DNA from: Vibrio fortis
Lineage (GTDB): Bacteria > Pseudomonadota > Gammaproteobacteria > Enterobacterales > Vibrionaceae
Direction of reading: 5' to 3'
Assembly (NCBI RefSeq): GCF_000695685.1
Contig: NZ_JFFR01000023.1
Coordinates: 1 to 64,000, forward strand
Length of the DNA: 64,000 nucleotides
In this document: positions 26,155 to 35,736 of the stretch, in pieces
How the letters are laid out: each line of letters starts with the position of its first letter
How positions within the stretch are numbered: position 1 is the stretch's first letter
The notes under the pieces: model-generated
The model's input: only the letters and a program-made list of their open reading frames with translations
Databases searched by the model: none
Told to the model about the DNA's origin: nothing
Position numbers and translations under genes: made by a program

Positions 26155-27780
26155 ATGAAACAAAAGAATTATATATGGAACACCAGTAGTGGAGTGATTG
26201 CTTTGCTGCTGGTTTTTCCGATCTTAGCGATATTCACAACCGCTGTTGGTGAAACGGATGAGCTCTTCTCTCATCTTATGTCTACAGTGATGCCTACCTA
26301 CGCCTACAACACAGTGGTTTTAGTGTTCGGTACCATGTGTTTGTCGTTGATTTTTGGGATTCCCTCAGCGTGGATCATGGCAATGTGCCGTATCCCTGGC
26401 GAGCGGGTCCTACAATGGGCGCTAGTACTTCCTCTAGCGATGCCAGGTTACATCGTAGGTTATATCTTTACCGATTGGTTTGATTTCGCTGGACCAGTGC
26501 AGATTCTGCTGCGTGATATAACAGGATGGGGGCCGGGTGAGTATTGGTTCCCAGATATCCGAACCCTAAGCGGTGCAATTATTGTACTTTCTCTGGTTCT
26601 ATATCCTTATGTCTACCTGCTATGCCGTGCTGCATTTATGGAGCAGAATGTTTCTTTGTTGCAATCTGCGCGACTCCTAAAGTGTTCTCCATGGGAAAGT
26701 TTCCGTCGTATTTCTCTACCGTTGGTTCGCCCGTCGATGGCGGTTGGCCTATCCCTTGTTGCAATGGAAACCGTAGGTGATTTCGGTACAGTAAGCTACT
26801 TTGCGGTTAATACGCTAACCACTGCGGTTTACGATACTTGGCTTGGTTACTCTAGCCTCACGGCTGCTGCCAAGATCTCGGCTATCATGCTAGTTATCGT
26901 GATCTTGTTATTGAGTTCAGAGCGCTACAGTCGCCGCAAGCAGAAGCTATTTCAAAACCAATTCAATAGCCGAGAAGACTTCCGTTATCAGCTGAACGGT
27001 TGGAAAAAGTGGTTAGCACTGTTCTGGTGTTGGGGATTGGTTTGTGTCGCTTTCTTATTTCCGTTAGGTCAACTACTTATCTACGCGTACAAATACTTCG
27101 CTCAAAGTTGGACTGCCGAGTTTAGAGAGTACGCGATGAACAGTTTAAATGTCTCTGTTCTCGCCGCTGTGATTGGCGTCCTAGTAGCACTGATTGTTAA
27201 CTTTAATCAGCGAGTGAATCCGGGCAAGCGTAACCTTGCTTACATGCGTCTCTCTTCTATGGGCTACGCAGTACCAGGAACGGTGTTGGCTATCGGTGTT
27301 ATGGTTCCGGTTCTGTTTATGGATCACTTGGTGAACGATATTGCCAAAGCGATGGAATGGGGGCGTCCAGGACTTATCTTCTCTGGCTCAATGTTCGCAC
27401 TGATTTTTGCGATGGTGGTGCGTTTCTCGGCTGTCGCAATCGGGAGTATCGAAAGTAGCTTGAGCAAGGTTTCTCCATCATTGGATATGGCGTCGAAAAC
27501 CATGGGCTGTAACACCAACCAGATGTTACGCCGAGTACACCTTCCTTTGATTAAGCGTGGGGCCTTAATCGCTGGTTTGCTGGTGTTTATTGAATCAATG
27601 AAAGAACTGAATGCAGCACTGTTACTGCGTCCATTCAACTTTGAAACGCTTGCGACCTATGTTTATAACTACGCCTCGGATGAGCACCTTGAACTGGCCG
27701 CAATGCCTGCGGTATTACTGGTTCTTGTGGGATTGATTCCGCTTATCATCGTTAACCGTTCTTTGGAGCAAAAAAACTAA
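26155..27780 (+). CDS. fbpB: Iron(III) ABC transporter permease
   Basis: 541-residue inner-membrane protein with about twelve membrane segments in two homologous halves, each with an EAA-type cytoplasmic loop, as in FbpB/SfuB. This doubled permease lets one polypeptide form the channel. Its ATG at 26155 lacks a good ribosome site and follows a 15-codon ORF by one sense codon. The stop overlaps the fbpC start by one base (TAATG). Confidence 0.92.
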   Translation: MKQKNYIWNTSSGVIALLLVFPILAIFTTAVGETDELFSHLMSTVMPTYAYNTVVLVFGTMCLSLIFGIPSAWIMAMCRIPGERVLQWALVLPLAMPGYIVGYIFTDWFDFAGPVQILLRDITGWGPGEYWFPDIRTLSGAIIVLSLVLYPYVYLLCRAAFMEQNVSLLQSARLLKCSPWESFRRISLPLVRPSMAVGLSLVAMETVGDFGTVSYFAVNTLTTAVYDTWLGYSSLTAAAKISAIMLVIVILLLSSERYSRRKQKLFQNQFNSREDFRYQLNGWKKWLALFWCWGLVCVAFLFPLGQLLIYAYKYFAQSWTAEFREYAMNSLNVSVLAAVIGVLVALIVNFNQRVNPGKRNLAYMRLSSMGYAVPGTVLAIGVMVPVLFMDHLVNDIAKAMEWGRPGLIFSGSMFALIFAMVVRFSAVAIGSIESSLSKVSPSLDMASKTMGCNTNQMLRRVHLPLIKRGALIAGLLVFIESMKELNAALLLRPFNFETLATYVYNYASDEHLELAAMPAVLLVLVGLIPLIIVNRSLEQKN

Positions 27781-28808
27781 TGAGTTGTGCATTATCAATT
27801 AAAGACCTGACTTGTAAGTATGAGTCTCAGACGGTTTTAGAGTCTCTCTCCTTAGAGGTTGAGCACGGTGAGATTGTATGTCTGCTTGGTGCCAGTGGCT
27901 GTGGCAAAACAACGTTGCTAAAGGCGATTGCTGGTTTGCTTCCGCTGAGCAGTGGTGTCATGAACCTTAATTGCCAAACCATTGATGATGGTAAGAATTG
28001 GCTACCACCAGAGCAACGCAACATTGGCATGATCTTTCAAGATTATGCGCTTTTCCCGCACCTAACGGTAAATCAAAACGTTGCTTTTGGCTTGCGAGAT
28101 CTTTCTGAGAAGGAGAAGCAGGCTAAGGTTCGTGAGATGCTTGAGCTGGTACATCTTGATGAGTACGGCGAGCGCTACCCACACCAACTTTCCGGTGGTC
28201 AACAGCAACGCGTCGCAATCGCACGCTCATTAGCTTATAAGCCAGATCTACTGTTACTTGATGAACCATTTTCAAATATTGATACTCAGGTTCGACATGA
28301 GTTGATTTCTCAGATCAGAAAGATCTTTAAGAAGCAGGGCGTTACCGCGATCTTTGTAACGCACAGTCGTGAAGAAGCTTTCGCCTTTGCTGACAAAATG
28401 GCTGTGATGAACCATGGTGTGATCGAACAGTACGGTTCTGCTTCGGAGTTGTATTTCCACCCTTCGAGCAAGTTTGTTGCAGACTTCTTAGGTGGCGGTA
28501 GCTACTTGAATGCTCAGCGTATATCTGAACATGAATTTGAAACCAGCTTAGGCGTGGTTGAGGCAAAATCTCAAACGGACATCGAGTTGGGCAATGACTG
28601 TGAGTTGTTGTTGAGACCTCAGCATATCTTGGCCAGCTATGAGCAAGACAGCGCTATCTCTGTATTGGAGCAGCAGTTTATGGGAGACCATTGCCGTTAT
28701 GTGATTGAAGCGCATGGTCAGAAACTGCTGGCGACCTCTTCTGAAGCATTGGAAGTCGGCATGCCAGTGACAGTGAAAGTCGATACCAAGGGCGTTCTTG
28801 CTTTCTAA
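27780..28808 (+). CDS. fbpC: Iron(III) ABC transporter ATP-binding subunit
   Basis: 342 residues. Walker A is GASGCGKTT (about 38-46), signature LSGGQQQRVAIARSL and Walker B LLLLDEPFSNID. A C-terminal TOBE-like regulatory region follows from about 240 (LLLRPQHILASY). Coupled to fbpB by a one-base overlap. Belongs to the FbpC/SfuC iron group by context. Confidence 0.93.
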   Translation: MSCALSIKDLTCKYESQTVLESLSLEVEHGEIVCLLGASGCGKTTLLKAIAGLLPLSSGVMNLNCQTIDDGKNWLPPEQRNIGMIFQDYALFPHLTVNQNVAFGLRDLSEKEKQAKVREMLELVHLDEYGERYPHQLSGGQQQRVAIARSLAYKPDLLLLDEPFSNIDTQVRHELISQIRKIFKKQGVTAIFVTHSREEAFAFADKMAVMNHGVIEQYGSASELYFHPSSKFVADFLGGGSYLNAQRISEHEFETSLGVVEAKSQTDIELGNDCELLLRPQHILASYEQDSAISVLEQQFMGDHCRYVIEAHGQKLLATSSEALEVGMPVTVKVDTKGVLAF

Positions 28809-28837
28809 GATTCGTTTAACAAACAATCTCATGTGAA

Positions 28838-28880
28838 TAAAAAAGCCCAGTATCAAACTGACTAAGTAGGATACTGGGCA
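28838..28880 (-). terminator. Terminator of the chitin-catabolic gene run
   Basis: On the minus strand GCCCAGTATC and GATACTGGGC pair around a 15-base loop, followed by TTTTTT. It sits downstream of the phosphomutase gene; the plus-strand side lacks a T-run, so it mainly serves the minus strand. Confidence 0.8.
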
Positions 28881-28933
28881 AGCGTTCTTCACCTATAGGG
28901 TTAAATCTAGGTATAAAACCCTTCCTTAAGGAG

Positions 28934-30346
28934 TTACAAAGATAGGAAGGCTTTCATGTTTTGAAGAACACGTTCAGCAGTGTCTTTATCTTCCATTTCT
29001 GCAAATATACGCAGCAACGGTTCGGTTCCTGAGAAGCGAGCAATCACCCAGCCACCATTCTTGAAGTAGACTTTCGCTCCATCTTCATAGCTGACTTTTT
29101 CAATTTCATATTCAAATTCAGGCAGCTGTTTCTCTACGTAAATCTTGGTGTAAAGCGCCTCTTTCTGAGAAGGCTTGAATGTGCAATCACCCTCGGCGGT
29201 GTATGCATAACCGTACTTTGAATAGATCTCATCCAGCAGCTCTGAGAGCTTCTTGCCTGTTACACTGATCATCTCAACCAACAAGCTTGAAGCGAATACG
29301 CCATCTTTACCTTTGATGTGTCCGCGAATAGTCAAGCCGCCTGAGCTTTCGCCACCAATCAGTGAGTCATCCGCTTCCATTTGTGAACTAATGTGCTTAA
29401 AGCCTACTGGAACCTCAAAGCTCTTTTCACCGTGGTCAGCGGCGACTTTATCGAGTAGGTGAGTGGTTGCAATGTTACGCACTACCGAACCTTTCCAGCC
29501 CTTGTATTCCAGTAAGTAGTAGTAAAGCAGCAGTAGCACTTCGTTAGGGTGAATGAAGTTACCCTTCTCATCGATAATACCTAGGCGGTCAGCATCGCCA
29601 TCGGTGCCAATACCTATGTCATAGCCTTCAGCCGCAACCAAGTGCTTCAAGCGATACAATGTTGCTGCGCTCGGTGACGGCATCAAACCGCCAAAGTCTG
29701 GGTTTTTACCGTCGTTGATCACGTCCACATCACAACGGCCGTTGATAAGAACAGTTTGAAGCGCATTTTTAGCTACACCAAACATAGGATCAATCAGCAC
29801 ACGAAGGTTGGCTTTCTTGATCGCATCGATATCGATGAAGTTGATGATCGAATCAACAAAGTCGTTCATCGGGTTGATGATTTCGATCTCTTTATCATTT
29901 AACGCCTGTTCGAAATCGACGCGCACAACGTCTTCGCTAGTTAGCGTAGCAATTTGCTGTTCGATCTTTTCGGTGATGATCTCATCAGCATCGCGGCCAC
30001 CCTCGATGAATACTTTAATGCCGTTGTAATCCGCTGGGTTGTGAGAAGCGGTAATACATGCTGAGTAGGTGCAGCCCATCTCTTTCGCTTGGAACATTAC
30101 GATGGGGGTTGGAACAAACTTATCGATGAAGCTGACTTTGATGTTGTTAGCAGCAAGTACTTCAGCAAACCAGCAGGCTGCTTTATCGGATAAGAAGCGA
30201 CGATCGTAGCCAATTACAAAGCCATTTTGTGCCGCATCTTCATCATTGATGATGTTAGCCAGTGCTTGAGCGACCAAGCGAACGTTATCGCGAGTGAACT
30301 CTTCACCTATGAAAGCGCGCCAGCCACCCGTACCAAATTTAATCAT
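28934..30346 (-). CDS. Phosphohexomutase (alpha-D-phosphohexomutase family), probable GlcNAc-1-P mutase
   Basis: 470-residue cytoplasmic mutase. The catalytic phosphoserine loop is TASHNPADYNGIK and the Mg2+ loop is GTDGDADRLG. The sugar-binding loop GGESSGG and the C-terminal phosphate loop RFSGTEPLLRIF are present. It is not GlmM-like in length or sequence context. Placement after the chitobiose phosphorylase gene suggests it converts GlcNAc-1-phosphate, the phosphorylase product, to GlcNAc-6-phosphate; this is inference. AAAAGGA lies before the ATG. Confidence 0.88.
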   Translation of the reverse strand: MIKFGTGGWRAFIGEEFTRDNVRLVAQALANIINDEDAAQNGFVIGYDRRFLSDKAACWFAEVLAANNIKVSFIDKFVPTPIVMFQAKEMGCTYSACITASHNPADYNGIKVFIEGGRDADEIITEKIEQQIATLTSEDVVRVDFEQALNDKEIEIINPMNDFVDSIINFIDIDAIKKANLRVLIDPMFGVAKNALQTVLINGRCDVDVINDGKNPDFGGLMPSPSAATLYRLKHLVAAEGYDIGIGTDGDADRLGIIDEKGNFIHPNEVLLLLYYYLLEYKGWKGSVVRNIATTHLLDKVAADHGEKSFEVPVGFKHISSQMEADDSLIGGESSGGLTIRGHIKGKDGVFASSLLVEMISVTGKKLSELLDEIYSKYGYAYTAEGDCTFKPSQKEALYTKIYVEKQLPEFEYEIEKVSYEDGAKVYFKNGGWVIARFSGTEPLLRIFAEMEDKDTAERVLQNMKAFLSL

Positions 30347-30420
30347 GTGAAAATCCTTTTAGTCTCATTGCCTCAAATCAGTTATGACCTGAGGCAAGAG
30401 CGGTTCGTTAAATTACGCGA

Positions 30421-32826
30421 TTAGCCAAGAACGACGACAACATCGTTCACGCTGCCTTCTGCTTGAACTGGGATAGTACCTTTGACTGCTTCGCCATTGA
30501 TGGTAATAGACGCCACGCCTTTGCTTACTGCATTAGGGTTCTTCACAGTGATGTTGTAAGTTGCTCCGCGCCATTGACGAGTTACTTCGAACTCTGGCCA
30601 ATCTGTTGGGATACATGGATCAACGGTTAGCCCCTCGAAACCAGTACGAACACCAAGAATGAAGTTGGTAACCGCAAAGTATGCCCAACCTGAAGTACCG
30701 GTTAACCAAGGGTGGTTAGCACGGCCGTGGTCTTGGTGGTCCTTACCCATGATGAACTGCACGTACGAGTACGGTTCTGCGTAGCGTGTTTCAATCATGT
30801 CGTTCTGGTTGTACGGGTTAAGAGCGTCGTAGAATTTCATTGCACGATCACCGCGACCAAGCTTCGCTTCTGCTACCCAAGCCCATGGGTTCGGGTGAGA
30901 GAAGATTGCACCATTCTCTTTTACGCCTTGGTAAACACGAGTGACGAAGCCGATATCATCGTTTGGTGTTGCAAATGATGGAGAGTTTAGGTGCAGGCCG
31001 TATTCAGAGAATAGATTCTCATCAACAGCATCCATCGCCTTCTCGCCACGCTCTTGAGAAACTGCGCCAGATAGAACTGCCAGTGTGTTTGACTCTAGGT
31101 GTACACGACCTTCAGCTTGTTGCGCAGTACCGATCTTGTCGCCATCTTTTGTTAGACCACGGATGTACCAGCCACCTTCGTCATCCCACAGGTGTGTTTC
31201 ACACGCTTCACGAACGTTCGCTGCCATTTCAGTGTATTTCTCAACGTCAGCGTCATTGTTGCGGAATTTAGCAAGGTCTAGGAATTCTTGTAGTGCCCAG
31301 AAGTGTAGGAATGAAACCATTGACGATTCACCGCCACCTAGGTTCAAACAGTCATTCCAGTCAGCACGTAGACCTTTACAGATACCTGTTTGACCAACGT
31401 ATTCTGCAGAGAAGTTCAGTGCCGCTTTCATGTGTTCGTAGACTGTCGCTTCACCGCCGTCTGCGTAAGGAATCACTTCATCAAAGAACTCATGCTCACC
31501 GGTTTCCATCACGTATTTGATGATGGTCGGAACGATCCATAGGTGATCATCAGAACATGTATCTTCGATGCCGTGGATCTTATCGTCGTCTGATGGTGTC
31601 GGAACTACTGTTGGTGATTTCGAAGGTTTAACATCCGCTTTCTCTGGATCAAACCAGTCTGGATCGAATAGGTGTAGACCGTAGCCCGCTTTAACTTGGC
31701 CGCGTAGTAGGTCAACGATACGTTTACGAGTCATTGCTGGGTTAGCGTGAGGTACTGAGATAGCGTCCTGCGCGGTATCACGGTAGCCAAGACCAGTACG
31801 GCCGCCCACTTCAATGAATGATGCAAAGCGCGACCAAACCACACAAGTTTCTGCTTGGTATAGTGTCCACGTGTTGATCATGGTGTCTAAGCCTTCGTTT
31901 GGAGACTTAACTTGGAACTTGTTGCAACGCTCGTCCCAGTGATCTTTGATGCCTTGGAACGCTGCATCTACGTTTGCTGTGTCTTGGTATTTTTCACGTA
32001 GGCGCTGACCGTTGCCTTTGCCGATACCTAGTACATAGGCAAAGCGAACTTCTTCACCCGGTTGAATCGTAAATTGCTTGTGTAGCGAGCCACAGTGGTT
32101 GTAACAGGTTTGAGCGCTGTTCGAACATTTACCGTTTTCAACCGCAATTGGGTTAGCTTCATCGCGGTACATGCCAAGGAAAGTGTCGCGTTGACCGTCA
32201 TAGCTGTCTGGTGAGAAAGTTGATGCTAAATAGTAGAAGCCTTCGAAGTCGTTGGTGTTGTAGTACAGATCGTATTCCAATACACCTTTTTTGTATTCAG
32301 TACCTGCTGAGTACAGAGACATCTGGTGGTTTTGGTTGTCTGATTGGATGTGGCTGAACGAGAACTCTACAAATGAGAATGTGCTGATAGTACGTGGCTT
32401 ATCAGTGTTATTCTTTAGTACAACGTCCCAAATCTCTGCATCTTCGCCCTTAGGGACGAATAGCGTTTTGGTTGCGGTAATGCCGCTATATTCACATTTG
32501 AACTTTGAGTATGACAGGCCGTGACGAACCTCGTAGTTGGCTTCGTCGAGGCTTTTAGCCACTGGCTGCCAAGAGATAGACCAGTAATCACCAGTTTCAT
32601 CATCACGCAGATAAACATAGTGTCCCGGACGATCAAAAGTGCCGTTAGGACGGAATTTAGTAACACGGTTATATTCTGGTGAGTTGTAGAACGAGTAACC
32701 GCCAGCGTTGTGTGATATGACCGTACAGAACTTCTCGGTACCTAAGTAGTTAGTCCAAGGTGCTGGTACATCAGGGCGAGTGATGACGTATTCGCGATTC
32801 TCGTTGTCGAAATAGCCGTATTTCAT
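30421..32826 (-). CDS. chbP: N,N'-diacetylchitobiose phosphorylase (GH94)
   Basis: 801 residues. Splits cytoplasmic diacetylchitobiose with phosphate into GlcNAc-1-phosphate and GlcNAc. It is nearly collinear with the characterised Vibrio proteolyticus enzyme. Catalytic Asp492 lies in RADWNDCLNL, with the phosphate-binding LTGTSGW near the C-terminus. The frame extends nine codons upstream, but the start at 32826 (MKYGYFDNENREYV) has AAGGAAATAACA before it and matches the known N-terminus. No signal peptide. Confidence 0.95.
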   Translation of the reverse strand: MKYGYFDNENREYVITRPDVPAPWTNYLGTEKFCTVISHNAGGYSFYNSPEYNRVTKFRPNGTFDRPGHYVYLRDDETGDYWSISWQPVAKSLDEANYEVRHGLSYSKFKCEYSGITATKTLFVPKGEDAEIWDVVLKNNTDKPRTISTFSFVEFSFSHIQSDNQNHQMSLYSAGTEYKKGVLEYDLYYNTNDFEGFYYLASTFSPDSYDGQRDTFLGMYRDEANPIAVENGKCSNSAQTCYNHCGSLHKQFTIQPGEEVRFAYVLGIGKGNGQRLREKYQDTANVDAAFQGIKDHWDERCNKFQVKSPNEGLDTMINTWTLYQAETCVVWSRFASFIEVGGRTGLGYRDTAQDAISVPHANPAMTRKRIVDLLRGQVKAGYGLHLFDPDWFDPEKADVKPSKSPTVVPTPSDDDKIHGIEDTCSDDHLWIVPTIIKYVMETGEHEFFDEVIPYADGGEATVYEHMKAALNFSAEYVGQTGICKGLRADWNDCLNLGGGESSMVSFLHFWALQEFLDLAKFRNNDADVEKYTEMAANVREACETHLWDDEGGWYIRGLTKDGDKIGTAQQAEGRVHLESNTLAVLSGAVSQERGEKAMDAVDENLFSEYGLHLNSPSFATPNDDIGFVTRVYQGVKENGAIFSHPNPWAWVAEAKLGRGDRAMKFYDALNPYNQNDMIETRYAEPYSYVQFIMGKDHQDHGRANHPWLTGTSGWAYFAVTNFILGVRTGFEGLTVDPCIPTDWPEFEVTRQWRGATYNITVKNPNAVSKGVASITINGEAVKGTIPVQAEGSVNDVVVVLG

Positions 32827-32930
32827 TGTTATTTCCTTTTTAACAAACTGCACTCCGGCAGTTAATCTTACAAATATTGATTCAGAGCCTCGTGGCTATG
32901 TATCCGAAATTAATGGGTTTTCTAGTGTTC

Positions 32931-34844
32931 TTACCAAGGTGAGCGGTACTGAATATCTAACCGTTCAAGCAGTAGTAAGTGACCTTTTAGGCGGGATAGG
33001 TAATCCAGCCAGTTACGATTGTTCTTGTGGGTCCAGCATCCTTCCGCTAGTGCGCTGATCCGAGGGAATACCATGTAATCCATACGCTGTTGGTGGGTAA
33101 CAATTTCACACCAAAGCGCACACTGAATGCCGCGAATTCGTTTTCGAATCGGGTCAGTGTCAGAGATCTCCGCAAGTGGCTCATAGTTGTAGGCTTGTTC
33201 CAGTGGAATCACTGAAGCCCAGTCAACACCAGGCTCTTCTGGTGCAAAATCTTGTGTCATGTCGAGGTAAGTGAATTGAGCCGGTTGCAGCACCACGTCA
33301 AAGCCTTGTCTAGCACAATTGACGGCGGCTTCTTCACTTAGCCACGAGTAGATGATGGTCTCTTTGCTGACCTTGTCGCCGTGTTGTGCTTCTTCCCAGC
33401 CGACCATTTTTTTACCAAGCTGTTTGAGCTTGTTTTCGGCATAGCGGAATAGGTGACCTTGCAGCTCTTTACTGTCTTGATAACCGTGTTCTTTCATTAC
33501 TACTTGAGCTGTAGGACTGTTTGTCCAAACTCCATGTGGCACTTCATCTGCGCCCATGTGGATAAGCTTGCTTGGAAAGAGAGCAGCGACTTCTTCGATA
33601 ACGATATCTAGGAACTGATAGGTGCCTTTAAGCCCTGGGTTGAGTACGTTATCGGTATAGTGCTGAATACTCTTGTATGCGGTTGTATCTTCCTGCTCAA
33701 CCAACATCTCTGGTAGAGATTTGATTGCTGCGCGGCAGTGGCCTGGAATATCAATTTCTGGAATCACTGTAATGCCGCGCTTTTCGGCGTAGGCGATCAC
33801 TTCGCGGATCTCTTGTTGGGTGTAATAGCCACCATAGCGCTGTGCCAGATGAGTGTATTGAGGCTCCAGTGCTTCATTAAGACCACGCCATGCGCCAATG
33901 TCGGTCAGTTGAGGCAGCTGTTTTATCTCTATGCGCCAACCTTCATCATCCGTGAGGTGCCAGTGGAAAACATTAAACTTGTATAGGGCGAGTTGGTTGA
34001 TTAAACGCTTCACATCCTCTAGCGAGTGAAAGTGGCGTGCACAGTCAAGCATCATCCCGCGGTATTTAAATCTTGGTTTGTCGACGATTTTGCAGCATGG
34101 AACCGAGAAGGACTCTACGCCTTGCTGCTCAATCAGCTGAAGCAGGGTTGCGGCTGCATAGATAAAGCCACTTTGGCTACCGGCTTCTGCTGTTATTGCT
34201 TCCTCTGTCACCGTGAGTTTATATTCAGCATCATCGAGTGTTGGGTTGGTTCTAAAGGTAATGGCACCCACCTCTTGCTCAGGCAGTGATAGCTCGAAAT
34301 GGGTGCGCAATTCTTCTTTCAGCCACTCTCCACCATCGCTTGCCAGTGCAGAGGTGATAGCGAGCGTGGTACTTGGAGTTAGGGGGAAGGCTCCGCTTTG
34401 TGTTGTGACTGAGTTTGGTTGTGGGATCAGCGCCAATGATGCGGCATCAACCTGAGGAACTTCAGTGCGTTCGCGGTAGGGAGAGGCCAGAACAATTGGG
34501 GAAATATCTACCGGTAAGATTTGCGTTTCATCATCAGTGAGAGTTTGGATAAACGCATCGTTTAAACCGTCTGAAAGGAAACGGAATGGGGCACTTTGAA
34601 TACTGAATTCAAAATAGTAGTGATTATTGGCCTTAAGCTCGCCGTCATTAGGTGTATACGTACAGTAGCTACCTACCTGAGTTAGAGTGCCTTGCGATAA
34701 GCTTTCTGGGTGAATAAAGCGATCAAAGGCAAAATGCAGCGACCATGTTTTGATGTCGGCATCACTTAAATTATGTACGGTAAGACCAAAGCGGCAGTTT
34801 TGCTTTTGTTCTGAGAGAACAGCTAAGTCAATGCGGTAATTCAT
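32931..34844 (-). CDS. Beta-N-acetylhexosaminidase (GH20), cytoplasmic type
   Basis: 637 residues without a signal peptide, so acting on imported oligosaccharides or derivatives in the cytoplasm. An N-terminal carbohydrate-binding/GH20b region (about 1-250) precedes the TIM barrel. The catalytic pair Asp433-Glu434 is in HMGADEVPHG, and HWHLTDDEGWR (295-305) is the family substrate block. AGGGAAG precedes the ATG. Ordered between the kinase and phosphorylase genes of the chitin run. Confidence 0.94.
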   Translation of the reverse strand: MNYRIDLAVLSEQKQNCRFGLTVHNLSDADIKTWSLHFAFDRFIHPESLSQGTLTQVGSYCTYTPNDGELKANNHYYFEFSIQSAPFRFLSDGLNDAFIQTLTDDETQILPVDISPIVLASPYRERTEVPQVDAASLALIPQPNSVTTQSGAFPLTPSTTLAITSALASDGGEWLKEELRTHFELSLPEQEVGAITFRTNPTLDDAEYKLTVTEEAITAEAGSQSGFIYAAATLLQLIEQQGVESFSVPCCKIVDKPRFKYRGMMLDCARHFHSLEDVKRLINQLALYKFNVFHWHLTDDEGWRIEIKQLPQLTDIGAWRGLNEALEPQYTHLAQRYGGYYTQQEIREVIAYAEKRGITVIPEIDIPGHCRAAIKSLPEMLVEQEDTTAYKSIQHYTDNVLNPGLKGTYQFLDIVIEEVAALFPSKLIHMGADEVPHGVWTNSPTAQVVMKEHGYQDSKELQGHLFRYAENKLKQLGKKMVGWEEAQHGDKVSKETIIYSWLSEEAAVNCARQGFDVVLQPAQFTYLDMTQDFAPEEPGVDWASVIPLEQAYNYEPLAEISDTDPIRKRIRGIQCALWCEIVTHQQRMDYMVFPRISALAEGCWTHKNNRNWLDYLSRLKGHLLLLERLDIQYRSPW

Positions 34845-34865
34845 ATCACTTCCCTGTTAAGTCTA

Positions 34866-35735
34866 TTAGTACAAGTTATGTTCGGGCTTGCCAGCAAACA
34901 TCAGCGCACCTTCGATGGCGTCGAATTGAGGCTGTACAACCCATTGCTGAACAACGGGAGAGAGCCAAGGCAGAATACGTTCAGCGATACTACCCATTAG
35001 GCACACTTGATTGGCTCCTTTTCGGTGGAGGGCATTGATAAACATTTCGATGTCAGCTGCCGTTTGTTTGAGCATCTCAATAGCGAGCTCATCACCTTCG
35101 TTGGCGAGTTGAAAAATAACCGGGGAAAACTGACCGTAGTCCTTTGGAATGGCGGTCTTTGACCATTCAACAATATTGTCTACGTCATTATCGAAGTGGT
35201 TCATGACGTGTTGGCACAGTGATGTTTTTGGGCGAATACCGTCTTCTGCAAGCAGTACTTGCTGGATAAGTCTGAGCCCCATCACGGCACCACCGCCTTG
35301 GTCTGAAATTGGGAACTCACGACCACCAACGACGTGTTGCTCCCCATCTTTGAGCAAAATGCCACACGAACCAGTACCACCAATCATGATCGCGCCGTCT
35401 TGCCCGTTGTGCGCGCCAACACAAGCACCATAGGCATCGGTATTCAGGGTGATTGATGCAAAAGGGTGATCGATTGTCATGAAGTTCAACCAAGCCGATT
35501 TTTGTTCAGCACCAGCAAGTGCTAACCCAACATGCATCTTCGGAAAATCAGATTCTGTTAAACCGCCTTGTAGAGCCGCATCACGAATTGCAGCAACGAT
35601 GGACGCCATCGCAATATCAGTACCAAGAAGAATATTGGCGCTACCGCTTTTGGCTTCTCCAATAAATTGGCCTTCAGTGTCACGGATTCGAGCTCGGCAA
35701 GAGGTGCCGCCGCCATCAATACCTACGTAGTACAT
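34866..35735 (-). CDS. gspK: N-acetylglucosamine/glucosamine kinase, BadF/BadG-type
   Basis: 289-residue ATP-dependent amino-sugar kinase in the ASKHA fold. The N-terminal phosphate-1 loop is GIDGGGTSCRARI and the phosphate-2 region is IMIGGTGSCG. It resembles the glucosamine-specific kinase GspK described from Vibrio chitin catabolism; the exact substrate (GlcN versus GlcNAc) cannot be decided here. One base separates its start from the stop of the upstream GH9 gene. Confidence 0.88.
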   Translation of the reverse strand: MYYVGIDGGGTSCRARIRDTEGQFIGEAKSGSANILLGTDIAMASIVAAIRDAALQGGLTESDFPKMHVGLALAGAEQKSAWLNFMTIDHPFASITLNTDAYGACVGAHNGQDGAIMIGGTGSCGILLKDGEQHVVGGREFPISDQGGGAVMGLRLIQQVLLAEDGIRPKTSLCQHVMNHFDNDVDNIVEWSKTAIPKDYGQFSPVIFQLANEGDELAIEMLKQTAADIEMFINALHRKGANQVCLMGSIAERILPWLSPVVQQWVVQPQFDAIEGALMFAGKPEHNLY

Positions 35736-35736
35736 G

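Noticed and set aside
28934..30346. Assignment as GlmM phosphoglucosamine mutase
   Set aside because: GlmM is normally next to folP/ftsH and has a different catalytic loop context; the chitin cluster placement and the sequence fit the broader phosphohexomutase group.
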